Source of the DNA: Pyrrhoderma lamaoense
Taxonomy: Eukaryota > Basidiomycota > Agaricomycetes > Hymenochaetales > Hymenochaetaceae
Length of the DNA: 64,000 nt
Assembly: GCA_002794735.1 (NCBI GenBank)
Contig: NBAZ01000001.1
Span: 2,666,001 to 2,730,000, forward strand
Reading direction: 5' to 3'
Position numbers and translations under genes: made by a program. This document shows, piece by piece, positions 13,582 through 24,797 of this stretch. The notes beneath the pieces are model-generated. The model did not search any database. It was given only the letters and a program-made list of their open reading frames with translations, and was not told the DNA's origin. The first letter of the stretch is position 1, and each line of letters begins with the position of its first letter.

Positions 13582-14023
13582 ATGTTCAGCCTCACTAGTC
13601 TCTTTGGGCCTATATCTCGAAACACAGACGGTTTCATGTTCGATGATATAGTAGAAGGATATATCAGTGGATCCGCAGTAAGTTCTTCACTTTTGAGTCG
13701 ATGGCACCCATATACTTATCACTATAAAAAGGTCCGGGATTACACTCAGGAAATAGATCAATATGGGAGATGTCGTGTAAGATACATGATGTCACCCAAA
13801 AAGATTGAGGTAAAGTATTGATATCTCTATCCTATCAACACCTTATCATGTGCTGAAAAACTTCACGCAGACGGCTGTGATCATAACATCAGTAGACAGG
13901 CCTGACAAGGTTTTGTTCTTTCATATGGTCCCCGAATTATATTTTGTTTTAGAAATAGTAACTAAAACGACCAAGGTAAGGCTCACCATCTTCTACCTAA
14001 ACAATTACTGATAGTTGTGTTAG
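13582..14023 (+). CDS. Small spliced gene of unknown function with TATA promoter
   Basis: The protein is not recognised. Exon 1 (13582-13809) starts MFSLTSLFGPISRNTDGF and ends SPKKIE. Exon 2 (13871-13975) begins TAVIITSVDRPDKVLFFHM and ends VTKTTK. Exon 3 adds only Leu-Cys and the stop at 14021-14023. Both introns have GTAA donors and AG acceptors and keep the frame. The product is about 113 residues. Upstream are a good TATA box and a CA-rich leader (CAACTCCCCAACATATTCACTC) typical of well-expressed fungal genes. There is no signal peptide. The region around it is otherwise empty. Confidence 0.5.
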
Positions 14024-14109
14024 TTTCGGGTATCTAACCCCTTTGACATGCGCAACACATATCACATATTGCCATTGTTCACGTACACTGTCAGCTAATG
14101 CGCACATAT

Positions 14110-14123
14110 GGGGGGGGGGGGGG
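14110..14123. repeat. Run of 14 G
   Basis: A mononucleotide run of 14 G. Given the homopolymer shortening seen elsewhere in this sequence, its true length is uncertain. Confidence 0.9.
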
Positions 14124-14643
14124 AGAGGAATTCAATCTCGAGAAGGAAGCGTTAAATAGAACATCTGTTACCAATACTTCTGTTTCATTCTATACCAATT
14201 TGATCATGTTATCACTTTGCTCATTATTGAATACATCAAATTATTCAAACTCTCTATAAAAGAAAGGCGCTATTCAACACGTCTAAGCACTGCACAGCAA
14301 ATCAGATTCAGCCCCTTATTACCAATTATCAACATTCAGAATAGTCTTATCTGCCCTCCAAGCCGGAGCTTGAAAAGAAGAAATCCAAAAACGGGATGAA
14401 TCATGAATATATGAAAAGAAGAAGTCTGGTACGGATATCTCCAAGTTTCTCTATACAGAAAATAGGCGTGAATATTCGTATAATGTATCAAATACATATT
14501 ATTGGATAGCAATTCCAGCATAAATTGGTAGTCTAAGAGTTCTACATCATGTATCTATCTGTCCAAAAGGTAGAGCAAATCTAAACATTAGGAACAAGCC
14601 TAGTAGTACTCAAATTAGTGTTGTTCTTCCATAGCTTGAGACA
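14124..14643. other. Intergenic between the small gene and the ABC1 kinase
   Basis: AT-rich, with no supportable gene. Short frames here have no family resemblance. Confidence 0.5.
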
Positions 14644-16890
14644 TTAGATATCGTACCAATCATATCTAATGAGTTCATCAAAGTCAACGATAGCTGAATT
14701 TGCAAATTGACGTGCTTCCAGCCATACCCAGAGCTGAGAGGTGAGAAATTAGACACGCTATAACCGACAACTCAAATATCACGAATTATACCTTTAGGTA
14801 TGCGCCTAGATCACTTCTAGGAAGTTCTCTCATAGACTCCATAGATTCATTGGTAGTCATTTGACGCCCAAGTTTTCTCAGAATAGGTAATGCGCTCTTA
14901 AACAAGTCCAGATCCGGATTCAGTTGTCGTCCAATCCTTCGAGCAGAAGTACAGAGATGACCGTATTGACAAAGTCACTTTCCATCTTGACGTGATGTTG
15001 ACGAACTGCGCGTAAAACTTCAGATAAGATATCTGAGATCTTGATTTGACCCAGTGAAAATGTTTTCCTTTTCACACTTAAAACGATATTTTGCATGCGA
15101 AGTGCAAATGTCTCCGGGTCAATAGCGAGTGAGGGTGTTCTACAGCGTTCTACCATAAGCTGGCCAGCTCGGTAACCATCGAACTCTGCAATAGCACGGA
15201 ATAGCTCTAAGAAATTGCGGCGGTTCTTGTCATTTAAAGTCGTAACCAAACCAGTATCTATGAAGACTATCTCAGGAAGATACCCTTGTTCCGAAATAGA
15301 GTTGAGCTCGGCTCTCCAAGCCGGAGGATCGTGACGTAGTTGACGTAGACGACCAACTACCTCGTCATCGTGATCGCTAATCACTTGAGGATGCAATTCG
15401 TCCCCAGAATGTTTCGTTCCCCAGAAAGAAGCCCACATCTCCTTAAGTAAGTTCCCGGTTGAGGGCTTATAAAACTTAATCATAATGTTACCAGGATGAA
15501 GATCTGAGTGAACGAAATTATCCAATAATAGCATATTGAGAAAAGCGTCCAAGCCCATCTCCGCGAGTTGAATGTCATAAGGGGCACCCCCGTTCCTAAG
15601 AAATAGCTCAAGTGAAAGCGCATTTTGGTATTCTTCTACAAGAACATCTCGACCGGAAAAGGACGGTAATGGGCGAGGGAAGGATACAGCAGACTTCCGT
15701 TGGCTGAAATTTTGTTCAAAAGTACGGAGATTATGCGATTCATGGCGCAAATCAAGCTGCTCAGCCATCATCTCCCCAAAGGTTGTGACTTCCTCTGGTA
15801 GTGAGATCCATTCCATTCCCGGAAGAATTGAAATTGTTTTTGCAAAAAATTCCATGATTTGTAAGTCACGCTGAATGTACTTTCCAACTCGTGGATGGAG
15901 AATTTTCACTGCAACGGAGGCCGATGGGACGGATGGAGGAGGATCAAACGGAACACTTGGATCCAGTGCAGCTGCTCCATGACGTCTGACTCTTTTAGGA
16001 TTAAGGTAAGAAGGAGGGATAAGGTCTTTCCTCAAAACAGCACGGTGTACTTGGGCGATTGCACCAACTCCGATAGGATTCTCATCAAACTCCTCGAAAA
16101 CATCTTCAAACTGCCTTTGGAAAACACGTTCGATCACTCTACGAGTATGGTTTATAGTATGTGGCTTCCCATTTGAGTGAAGTGCCCCCATACGTGAGCA
16201 TAGTTCAGCCGGGAAGAGATCTGCACGAGATGCCGCCCATTGTGCTAACTATAGAGTGATTAACTACCCAAATTATGTGAATCGATTGCATCCACATACC
16301 TTGATGAATGTCGGGCCAGCTCTTCCTAATGCATTTACCAGATAATCATACCACCATATAGCCCCCGATCTTTCTCCTCCATTCTTTGGCCTGATTTCTC
16401 CAATCAACAGTGCTGGGGAGGCCAAAATGACAGGTACAAAGATACAGAAGAGATGTATGAAGCGGCTAGCAGTAAGAATAGGCTCTATAAGCCATTCGTT
16501 GAATATTCTACGTATTCTTGAGAAAAGAGAGCGTCCTTCCTCATCGGGAGAATTTATTACGAGTTGACCTCTAGTAATATATTCAGGAGTGGGTGGTTTG
16601 ATAGGTATGAGCTTCGGAGAAGAAAATACGGAAGAAAGTAAAAGAGGTTTTCGCGGAGAAAGATAGAGTATGATACCACCTGCAACGGGGAGAGCCCAGA
16701 GCAAGCGGCGGTAGATACTAGGCTGTGGGACCCTAGACTTTGTGAAGAAAGGAAGGAAAGATTGTTGACGAGGGAAGCTTGAGTAAAGTCGAAGACCAGA
16801 CTTTTGACCAATTCCAATATTTAGTCTAGCATTGTGGATGGAGAATTTTGGGGACAACGCATTCGATTTCAAACGAAGCGTCGTCAACAT
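14644..16890 (-). CDS. Mitochondrial ABC1/UbiB-family atypical kinase, YPL109C/ADCK2-like
   Basis: This is a member of the ABC1 (UbiB/ADCK) protein-kinase-like family, whose mitochondrial members support coenzyme Q and lipid homeostasis. The N-terminus is basic and Ser-rich (LRLYSSFPRQQS), fitting a mitochondrial presequence, and is followed by a hydrophobic stretch (LLWALPVAGGIILYL). After an intron near 16260-16305 the KxGQ-type region reads FIKLAQWAASRADLFP. Then come the nucleotide-binding segment with VAVKILHPRV, the catalytic loop HSDLHPGNIMIKF and the metal-binding DTG in FIDTGL. The C-terminal exon ends ELIRYDWYDI. The frame breaks once at about 14936 (after LLLEG), where one base is missing ahead of GRQLNPDLDLFKSALPIL; sequencing error is the likely cause. 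YPL109C homologues are known neighbours of the HD mating-type locus in Agaricomycetes. Confidence 0.9.
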
Positions 16891-17179
16891 TGACAGAGGT
16901 GAAGATGGGACCTAGAGGCATGCATAGACAGAACACATTGACCAAGTCCGAAGTGGAGGAAGGCGCGGTCTTAAAGTGAGCTACAGGAAAGTCCCGAATT
17001 TTCAAAAAAGTACAGTACGTCATCGCTTACACACAACGCATCAGTCCAAAATATCATAATCATAACCATTCATTTGATCATTACACCCAATATACAGATA
17101 TTGAATAATCCACAAAAAAATATACAAATAGTTTATGATAAGCGACTAACTAAGTTAAGCTGTAAGTCGTAATACTCTT

Positions 17180-18097
17180 TTAGCTTTGCTGCCGTTGTGG
17201 AAAACGGTCCTTGTACTCACAATCTGATTTAGAAGCGTTTGAACTCGTCGTAACAGTAGACTTGGCTCCTTCTACATATGACTTTACCGTATTCGTTGCC
17301 GCTTCTACGTGAGGTTGGACAGTCTCCTTCGCACTCTGTGCTACGTTTGAAGCAGCATCAATATGTGGTTGTGCAGCACTTTTTGCGTTCTCAGCATGTG
17401 GTGCTAGCTTCTCCTGAGCCGCCTCGATGACGCTTTGTGTTGCATTGAGGGCTGTATTTGCGGCGCTGTAGACGGAAGACATAACGCCTGCATTTTGACC
17501 CTCCGCCGATGAACCATCATTATGGGTCATTAATCGGTTCTTCCCCGCTTCCACATATCCCTACAAAATCATGAATACCATTCATGTTAAATATCAAACA
17601 AGCGAAACTGACCTGGGCGGTTGCCAAGGTTGTAGCTCCTATAGACTTTGCCTGCTCCAGGTAGCTACTACTGGTCGCTTTGACTTCTTGAACATCATGT
17701 TTCCCTTCTGCAACAGCCTCATTTGTCTTCTCCGATAACCTGTTCTGCAATACATCTGCGGTGGATGCTGTCTGTGCCACAGTATCATGGAATTTCTCCT
17801 GTTTTGTTTTCTCTGTAAGTTATAGAGCTGACCGAAATTGAGAGTGAGCATACCTGAGCAACGTTTGCGGCGTCTTCCGCTACAGACTTCACCTCAGATG
17901 CCTTTGTTTCGGCCTCTCTTCTTACGGTATCTGTTGTGTGATTCTCGACATTTGAGCCCTCTTGTTTTGCTCGTCTGCAAGCCGATTTAAGCTCAAAAAA
18001 GGAAAATTCTGCAAGGTTAAAAATTCAACACGTACTCGGAAGCATAGATTCCAGACTCGACGGCCTCCGTAGCTGCGTTATTGATAACCTTTGACAT
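17180..18097 (-). CDS. LEA-like/apolipoprotein-like amphipathic helix repeat protein
   Basis: This is a hydrophilic protein made of imperfect Ala/Lys/Glu/Gln-rich repeats, as in group 3 late-embryogenesis-abundant proteins and apolipophorins. Such proteins protect membranes and proteins during drying or other stress. The start MSKVINNAATEAVESGIYAS is followed by segments like EAETKASEVKSVAEDAANVA, LSEKTNEAVAEGKHDVQEV and IEAAQEKLAPHAENAKSAAQ; the 11-residue-like pattern PHxxAAxxxxKS recurs in the last exon. The end is KDRFPQRQQS. About four short introns are visible (near 18005-18035, 17800-17855 and 17555-17615 among others). It has no signal peptide or membrane segment. A CRE-type site and a TATA-like element lie just upstream. 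The precise cellular role is not shown by the sequence. Confidence 0.7.
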
Positions 18098-18161
18098 ACT
18101 GGTATAAATGTTACGATTTGAATTTACTGATGGGTTGGGACCTCCTATGGCAAAGCCCTCT

Positions 18162-18188
18162 TATATGCAGAACAGAGTGATGACGTCA
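18162..18188 (-). promoter_or_regulatory. TATA-like element and CRE palindrome upstream of the LEA-like gene
   Basis: The reverse strand reads TATA-like (GCATATAA) near 18161-18168, about 65 bases before the start codon. A perfect TGACGTCA lies at 18181-18188, some 85 bases before it. Fungal stress bZIP factors of the Atf1 type bind such sites, which fits a stress-protective product. Binding itself is inferred. Confidence 0.45.
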
Positions 18189-19663
18189 TGGGTGGCTTCA
18201 TCACTTTGAGATGGCTATGAAATCAGGAGTCTGGAGTCTGAAGGGGCGCTAACCAAAGAGAAAGGTACTGTGGATCATGGCGAAATGATCACTTGTTCTG
18301 ATGTGTACTGATCAAGCCGATTATACTGGAATTTAAATCAACCATAGTAATGGATATGGAGTAGATTTACGCATTTCTGACAATGCTGCCGCTCAAGACT
18401 GCACAATAAGAACGTTCCATCGTCCGCAAGTCTCTTCTACCATGGAAACAACTTATTCCATCTTATTTGGATAGACTTTGTACGTATAAACTCATATACT
18501 ATCTAATCTGAGTTCAGGTATATGCCTATATGTAAATTTCATACTTTTAGTAGCGATAATGATGTTCTTTGAAACCTGAGCGAGGGTTTGATACGAACAG
18601 GAAGCCACAAATATCAAAGAACTCAGATTATTGGACACTGAGAAAAGGTGAGAATGACGTTCCCATTCACGATGCTACGTCTACAGCAATACATCGAAGT
18701 CATTTTGTAGCAGATTATTACTTCGTTCGATTCTCGGATAACAAGAGGATGCAGACGATTATCATTCTAAATTCATGATTAACCTCCGTCACAGCTAGGA
18801 ATGGTATTGCCATTCATTTCCTTCGAATCTCAGGTTTGATCATGAGTAATAAGAAATTGCCACCTCTGCTGGATCTCTATCTCTCCTTAAGTAGTATATT
18901 TCTCGCCTTTTTCAAGTCGAACCCACAGCTATCAGATGCAAGACAGGAGTGGTGTTAAGGTTGATTGATTCCTCAAGGAAGTCTTTGTTATAAAGCTCAT
19001 TATAGATCTGATGTATATGCTGAAGAATGATTCCATTTGAGAACCAGAGATTTGTATTTAGATCCTCAGTAGTATCGAGAAGAGCAACTATCAATCTCTC
19101 TCGTACGTTGAAAAGTCGCTATCTATGTGAAAAAGTAAAGGACACGGTATTCATAATCTCATATCAGTGAATACCAGAAGAAACTTTGAAGAAACTTAAG
19201 GGCTAATCTCATTAAGCTTCAAAACCGAGCACGTAACAGAATAGTTTTTCGCTTTTCTAATATAATATATCTATCCCCCTATCTGGCCTTATAGCAGAAG
19301 AAGAAAAAGACAATGAAACTATGTTGATAGAAAAGACATATAACCAAGGATGATTATACCCCCGCACTTTGCTTTCGAATGGTCAATGTAGAATCAAACA
19401 AGCAGAGTAGAACCTAAGTCCAAGAGTGGATCCGCACATACAGGCACTCATTTACTCAGTATGCTGTGTACAAATAACACGAGCATAAATCGATGCACGC
19501 TAGTTGTTCCGAGAATGTATCGCTCTCCGGATCTCGTCGGTACACTAGCTCAGTACAATCTTATCTTTCCACGGTACTAGTATACTATACAAAAAAGAGG
19601 ACTCTTGTCCATCAAGAAATTACATGTTTATACTAATCGGTTCAAGAGAGTTTCTTTTCGCAA
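18189..19663. other. Intergenic, 1.5 kb, no gene seen
   Basis: No frame of protein character was found on either strand. The right end would include the 3' untranslated region of the beta-flanking gene. Confidence 0.5.
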
Positions 19664-20648
19664 TTAAGCGAATTTAGATGCCTGAAGGGAAGAAAACAAA
19701 GAAATTAGATTAGTTCGTTAATCCGCGTTCGCATATAGGCAGATAGATCTGAGAAGAGTGAGATCGTAGATGTAGTAATAACTTACAAGACTCATCAGGC
19801 CAGAAAGTCCTCCACTGTTGCTTCCTCCGGTAACGCTAGAGAACTTGGATTGAACGAGCAACTTCATAACAGTCATCGCAGCACTGTTCACAGCATCCTG
19901 TTTACCACTTTCGCTTGATCCCTTCTTCTGATCGAATAGTTTCGAGGCCTCTTCCATAGCCATCGAGATCAATTGCGTCTTAGTATCCTTCTTCTCGGTG
20001 GCCTCGCCTCCAGACATGAACTTTTTGAAGGCCTAGATATACATGTAGTAGTCTGAGATAAGCTCCAAATTATAATATGTGTACATAGATCAGTTACCTG
20101 AAGAGCAGCTGCGCTTCCAAGGGACTTTGGATCAACGTCCGAGGCATCTTCCTCGTAAACCTTCTTGTGAGCACTAGTGACATGTTCCTCATCAACGGGT
20201 TCATGCTTGGCAGACTAAGGTGCATGATCGTTTTCAGCAAGAGTCGTACTCAAAAAAGTATGTTCGGACATACCGAATTGTCCTTCAAGAAACTCATCGC
20301 CGAAGAGAAGAGGGATTCGCTCCAGAACCATTCTGAGTGGCTCTTTTTACAACGTACTCCTCATCCACTATCCATACATTAGGAAGCAATTATCAATACC
20401 CTTAGTTTCTGGCATACCCAATATGTAGACTTACAATCAGGGGAATCAGAGCGGCCGGTATCATGTTGGTTATGCGAGGGTCTATTGTATTCACTACCAC
20501 CAGTCTTCGATACGTTCTCTGTTATCATCAGCTTTTCAGCCAAAACTTCAACGCTTTCTCATACTATACATGATTTACCTTGGCTGTTTTGGTAAGCCTC
20601 AATGCCCTGCTTTGCGAGGTTTACGAATGAATCCTGCGTAATACGCAT
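19664..20648 (-). CDS. beta-fg: Beta-flanking protein of the HD mating-type locus
   Basis: This is the conserved fungal protein of unknown function first named for lying beside the beta HD sub-locus of mushrooms. The start MRITQDSFVNLAKQGIEAYQ is followed by an acidic linker (GRSDSPD), then SLFSSAMSFLKDNSSAKHEP, VDEEHVTSAHKKVYE, LGSAAALQ, KTQLISMAMEEASKLFD, AVNSAAMTVMKLLVQSKF and SGGLSGLMSL, with a tiny last exon ASKFA. These are the family's fixed blocks. Five introns are visible. One base appears to be missing in the T run 20344-20348 (before SHSEWFW), again in a homopolymer. In many Agaricomycetes this gene touches the HD genes; here it is nearly 10 kb away, separated by an inserted block and by glycogenin. 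Its presence supports the locus assignment. Confidence 0.85.
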
Positions 20649-20980
20649 ATATACAACATGACATCATATATTTAGTTGCTTTGGTAAAGAAGGATAGGTG
20701 ATAACAGACCATGTGTCCAGGATGGTGGCAAGTAGTTGCAGAGAGTTGATGGGCACAAAAGGGAAAGATAGAGAAGGAGAAATGGGATGAAAAGGCGAGT
20801 GGTTGTTATAGATATATCTTGGTCTCTATTCGGTACAAACATGCATATATGTATGTGAAGCTGTACAACGGAAATTGATCGACGCCGAGCCATCGATATG
20901 TAATGAATCAATCACGGCGTGTCAACAAATTTCTACGCGACGTGTAATAGTTAGTCTATAATACATGTCGTCCCATCTAT

Positions 20981-21335
20981 TCCTAGTTTATATAATAAAC
21001 ATGTAAAATATTACCTAGATAACTATATCAACAACATCTAGGTTAACATGTTTGTCTAGGTATTATAGTATGAATCTAGAAAATATGAGCATACCTGAGT
21101 ATACCTGATTCTTTGTGTAATTTTAACTCTGGACCGACATGTAATTAATATTGTATTTCGTGTATTTCTATGTAACCTAGGTGCCATGCGTAAACCTAGG
21201 CCGGTAATATCTAGGTTGACCTGTAGGCCAAACCTACGTAACTGTCAACCTAGGTTTATCTAGATGTTTTAGGTAGCCTGGAATAACCAAGGCGTATGTA
21301 ATACCTGCTACATCTAGACTGACTTGTAAATATTT
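20981..21335. repeat. Left cluster of CCTAGG-like repeats
   Basis: At least nine copies of a (T/A)CCTAG(G)T-like word or its complement occur, for example near 21012, 21037, 21055, 21175, 21194, 21209 and 21248. ACATGTAA-like words lie among them. Because the core is palindromic, copies read on both strands. Confidence 0.75.
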
Positions 21336-21339
21336 TTTT

Positions 21340-23885
21340 TTGAGTGTAGTTACAGGTATGCCCATGTTTCCTCAGAGCCGTGGTGAATTGACCTCACTGA
21401 CACTCAAAACCCAATTCAATATCCTTGTTAAAGAGCCACTCTCTACCAGTCACGTACAACATACTGTCCTCGTTGTCCTTGACGCTCTTGATGAATGTGG
21501 AACATCCCAGACCAGACACGCTCTCCTCCGCGTCTTGGGAGAAGGGCTCACTGGATTACCTCCCAGCTTCCGTTTCCTTATCACAGGACGTCCCGAGAGT
21601 GACATTGTGTCATTCTCGCAGTCACTTAAAGCATACAAAATCAATTTGAATGACGCCACAAACGGCAACAAGAAGGATGTCCGTACTTATATCAATCACG
21701 AATTCGGATTGTGGAGAAACAGTGTGAAACTGCCAGGTGACTGGCCATGGGACGACAATGTGGAGAAACTTGGAGAGGCTGCAAATGAATTGTTCATTTG
21801 GGCATCTACAGCAGTCAAGTTTGTGTTTGAGGGAAAGATAAGACGCATTGCGCGTCTGAATCGATTGGTGAACAACGCGAGAGCACTGGACTTGATCGAG
21901 TTATATGTGACTGTATTAGAGAGTTCGTTCGAGTGGGATGAAGAGACACAGACACTCTTTTCAAGCGTATTTTCGCTCATTTTCTTTGGAAAGTCTCCAC
22001 TATCGGATGAGGACATCGACGGGATCCTAGACATTGATCCAAGAACAACAAGAGAGCTACTCTCTTGTCTTCGATCGTTGGTATCATACGGATCGGGTCA
22101 GCCAGTCAAGATACACCACACGTCATTTTATGATTATTTGGTGTCTTGCGTAGGGAGTCGTTGGCAAATTGACTCTGCTTCAATATCTGCAATCTTGAGT
22201 CATCCTTCTTATTCAATAAGCAGGTTTCTGATCTCCAGAAACGCATCGAGAGGAACATTCCAAAGCATCTGAGGTACATATGCTGTTACTGGGCTCATCA
22301 TATTCAGGATACGTCATACTCACCCGAACTGGGTGATTCCTTGAAGACACTTGCATTCAACAAACTTCTATTTTGGTTTGAGGCATTGAGCCTCACGGAT
22401 ACGTTCGATGACCATGTTGGCACTGCATTGACGTATGCAATCTCATGGCTTGGGGTAAGCGTTGCATATCAATTCTCTATTTTTCTAGGCTAACGCACAA
22501 AAGAACAATAACCCCGAGTTATCTGCATTCCTCAGAGATGCATATCGACAAGCCAGTACATTCTCATATGTCCAGTGTGGTAAAGAATGGCTTACCACCT
22601 CGACCACCAGCCGCATTACCCGTTCGCTATGCTACTGCTGTTAGTGGCGCTTCGGCACCTTCGACTTCGACCCCAACTTCTACGAGTGTATCTGCTTCAA
22701 TCAGTAATGGGTCAGCGCCTATAGGAACGACAGAATCGACTACCCACTCAAGTGTGCATGATGTCGCATCATCCTCTCCCAGTCTTACGCAAGCATCGGC
22801 ATCAGGGCCTAGTCCTTTGTTATCATCTGCATCTGCTTCAGGGATTGCAGCAGATGAGTCGTCTCATTCACAGGCTCAATCTCCTTAAATCTCTGAAGCT
22901 GTCCCCCTTCAAATACGGTTCCTCAGCAAACAACTATCCCATCAGGTATACCCTTTGCGATATTCTTCAAGTATTTTTCGTTAATACGCACCTATCTTTA
23001 GGGTCTACTCCTTCGCCTGTAGCTCCTTCGGCGTCCCTACCAAATGTTTGTAATTTCTCTCTCCTTTGTCTTCTTAAGATCGATTACTCAACGAAAGATA
23101 TCAGCAACATACAAACGAGCTGCATCCTACGAGTTTGGCTGTAGATTTGCCGTCTCCTTCAACTCAAGCACAGCAGCCATCTGTGCCTTCCCCTTTGCCG
23201 CATCAATTACAGCAGGCAAATAGAACTTCTTCCGCACCTTTACCTGTACCACCCATAGCAACATCGCAACCCCCATTCCCTCCAGGCGTCAAAGTATTAC
23301 AAGCACCGGATCAACAAGGGCCAGGGCTATCCGCCATCGGTGTTCCTCCTCAACGGATGTCTTCCGCATCTCCTTCAGTCCAACAACAAAATCAGCAGGC
23401 ATATGAGAGTCAAACTCCTTCTCGTGGAGCTTCTTCAACTTTCCCTGGTTCTTTGTCCGACTTAGTTGCATCTTTTGAAAATGTCAAGCAAAAAGGTAAA
23501 TCTATTTTACTTAAGATTATTATACTCGTCCAATACTTGTCGGCTAACCATTTCAAGAAGCACGCCCCATATCTATTGCAGTCTTCTACCCCTCACCAGA
23601 GACGAATCTGTGGTATCAATGCACTACAAGAAGTATGCCAATCCAATTGCATATATCGAGTACATTGGAGATAGGCAACGAAGCGCAGTCATTAAAGTCA
23701 TCAAAAGCGGAGACGAGGACTTAAGAGGGTTATCATTTTCTCCAGACGGAACCCGTATCGATTCTATTACATGGGACAATGAAGTCTGCATGTGGGATGC
23801 AGCGAGTGGGAAGTTGATCACGGTTTTACATAGAAATACCAGTAAGAATTATATAGATAATGAGTATTTCTGGGCCTACATGTAA
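21340..23885 (+). pseudogene. Broken NACHT-WD40 (NLR-like STAND NTPase) gene
   Basis: This is a remnant of a fungal NLR-type gene, the class tied to non-self recognition. The readable part begins inside the NACHT domain: Walker B is present (VLVVLDALDECG) and so is the sensor-like RFLITGRPESDI, but the P-loop and the whole N-terminal effector region are missing. Winged-helix and linker parts follow (HHTSFYDYLVSC, FNICNLESSF, NIPKHLRYICCYWAHH, FNKLLFWFEALSL). The last part holds STPHIYCSLLPL and a single WD repeat (GLSFSPDG, WDNEVCMWDAASGKLI), then stops, where intact genes carry many repeats. The frame shifts near 22175, with about 20 family residues apparently lost, and a NOT3 piece interrupts the gene at about 22568. 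It is therefore truncated at both ends, internally deleted and interrupted. Confidence 0.8.
22568..23540 (+). pseudogene. Fragment of a CCR4-NOT subunit NOT3/NOT5 gene, introns retained
   Basis: The stretch encodes a Ser/Pro/Gln-rich linker that opens with KNGLPPRPPAALPVRYATAV and closes with FPGSLSDLVASFENVKQK. That second block is a hallmark of NOT3 family proteins just ahead of their NOT box. Two intron-like gaps (near 22945-23002 and 23047-23078, GT to AG) and the start of a third at 23496 are kept, so the copy came from genomic DNA and not from mRNA. Neither the N-terminal coiled coil nor the NOT box is present. It sits inside the NACHT-WD40 remnant, between the blocks ending ASTFS and beginning TISRSTPHIY. 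Confidence 0.75.
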
Positions 23886-23924
23886 GAGTGTACAAAAAAA
23901 AGATAGAAATACATATACACACGT

Positions 23925-24300
23925 ACTAGGAATACCTAGTAATACAAAAGTTTACATGGTAAAACCTGGACAGGCATGTAAAATAAAGCAAACAAAATAT
24001 AGAAATACTTGTGCACACAACTAAGGTTTACCTAGGTAAGTGTTATATAACATATAATTACAGCTAAACACACGTAACCTAAGTAATCTAGGTGGAGTCA
24101 TATAGATGACAAACGCCACACTAACGGACATGTAAGTCTAGCATTCGGTGGTATTATTCCCAGGTTTAATTATATAATCTACATTTACCTACGTAGACAC
24201 GGCCTATGTTACACAAACACGCAGTGAATGATAAGTACTAGTAACAAGTACGTGTATATCCTACGTTACTTGAGCTATGGATACCCACTAGACCTGATTT
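23925..24300. repeat. Right cluster of CCTAGG-like repeats
   Basis: The same words as the left cluster recur, for example TACCTAGTA near 23952, TTACCTAGGTAA near 24029, TAATCTAGGT near 24084 and ACATGTAAGTCTAG near 24128. AGAAATAC words here match, in inverse orientation, GTATTTCT words at 21151-21171 on the left. Confidence 0.7.
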
Positions 24301-24797
24301 ATTGAAGTCGGAAGTCATGCTTAGTACTGAAGTGGGTCAGGTCAACGTTATTAAATTAAGGATAATGGAATGAACATGGCAGATCCGCATGAAGCTAGCT
24401 TAAATTATAAGCGTTTACTAGAAACCAGTGCGAACAACTCGTTACACAGCAAAACAACTCAGTAAAGACAAAATTTGAGGAAAAATAACTGATTAACTGA
24501 GGCAAATAGAAACTTGTGAGAAAAAACAAACTTGAGAGTGACATAGAGGATATGCAAGTAGAAGCATTGATAGAGTGCGTATCGCAAAGTGAGAAAAGAG
24601 AGAAGTATGAATAATTGATGCGAATAAGAGAAAAATAGGACAGATAGACTCTGGGTATACAAACAACGTGCAAAAACAAAGAAAATGAATCGATAAGTAA
24701 AATTCGTCCGTAGCATGTCTGGGATGACTACATATCATAGTGATTAAAATTATAAAACAAAAATGAGCTAAAAATAGAATATTTTCCAGTACGATGG

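Larger units (their letters stand above)
20981..24300. mobile_element. Putative transposon-like insertion carrying captured gene pieces
   Basis: Two AT-rich flanks share one vocabulary of short words, chiefly CCTAGG/ACCTAGGT and ACATGTAA, absent from the neighbouring genes. Between them lie fragments of two unrelated genes, a NACHT-WD40 gene and NOT3. Subterminal short repeats around captured host sequence are typical of non-autonomous DNA transposons, but I found no transposase, no clean terminal inverted repeat and no target-site duplication. The ends given are where the repeat words stop. It divides beta-fg from glycogenin. Confidence 0.4.

Noticed and set aside
21340..22272. Intact NACHT gene
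   Set aside because: The open frame lacks the P-loop and N-terminus, shifts frame near 22175 and runs into foreign sequence, so it is a remnant.
20649..24400. Terminal inverted repeats and a target-site duplication bounding the inserted block
   Set aside because: I compared both edges and found only scattered short inverse matches, not a clean pair.
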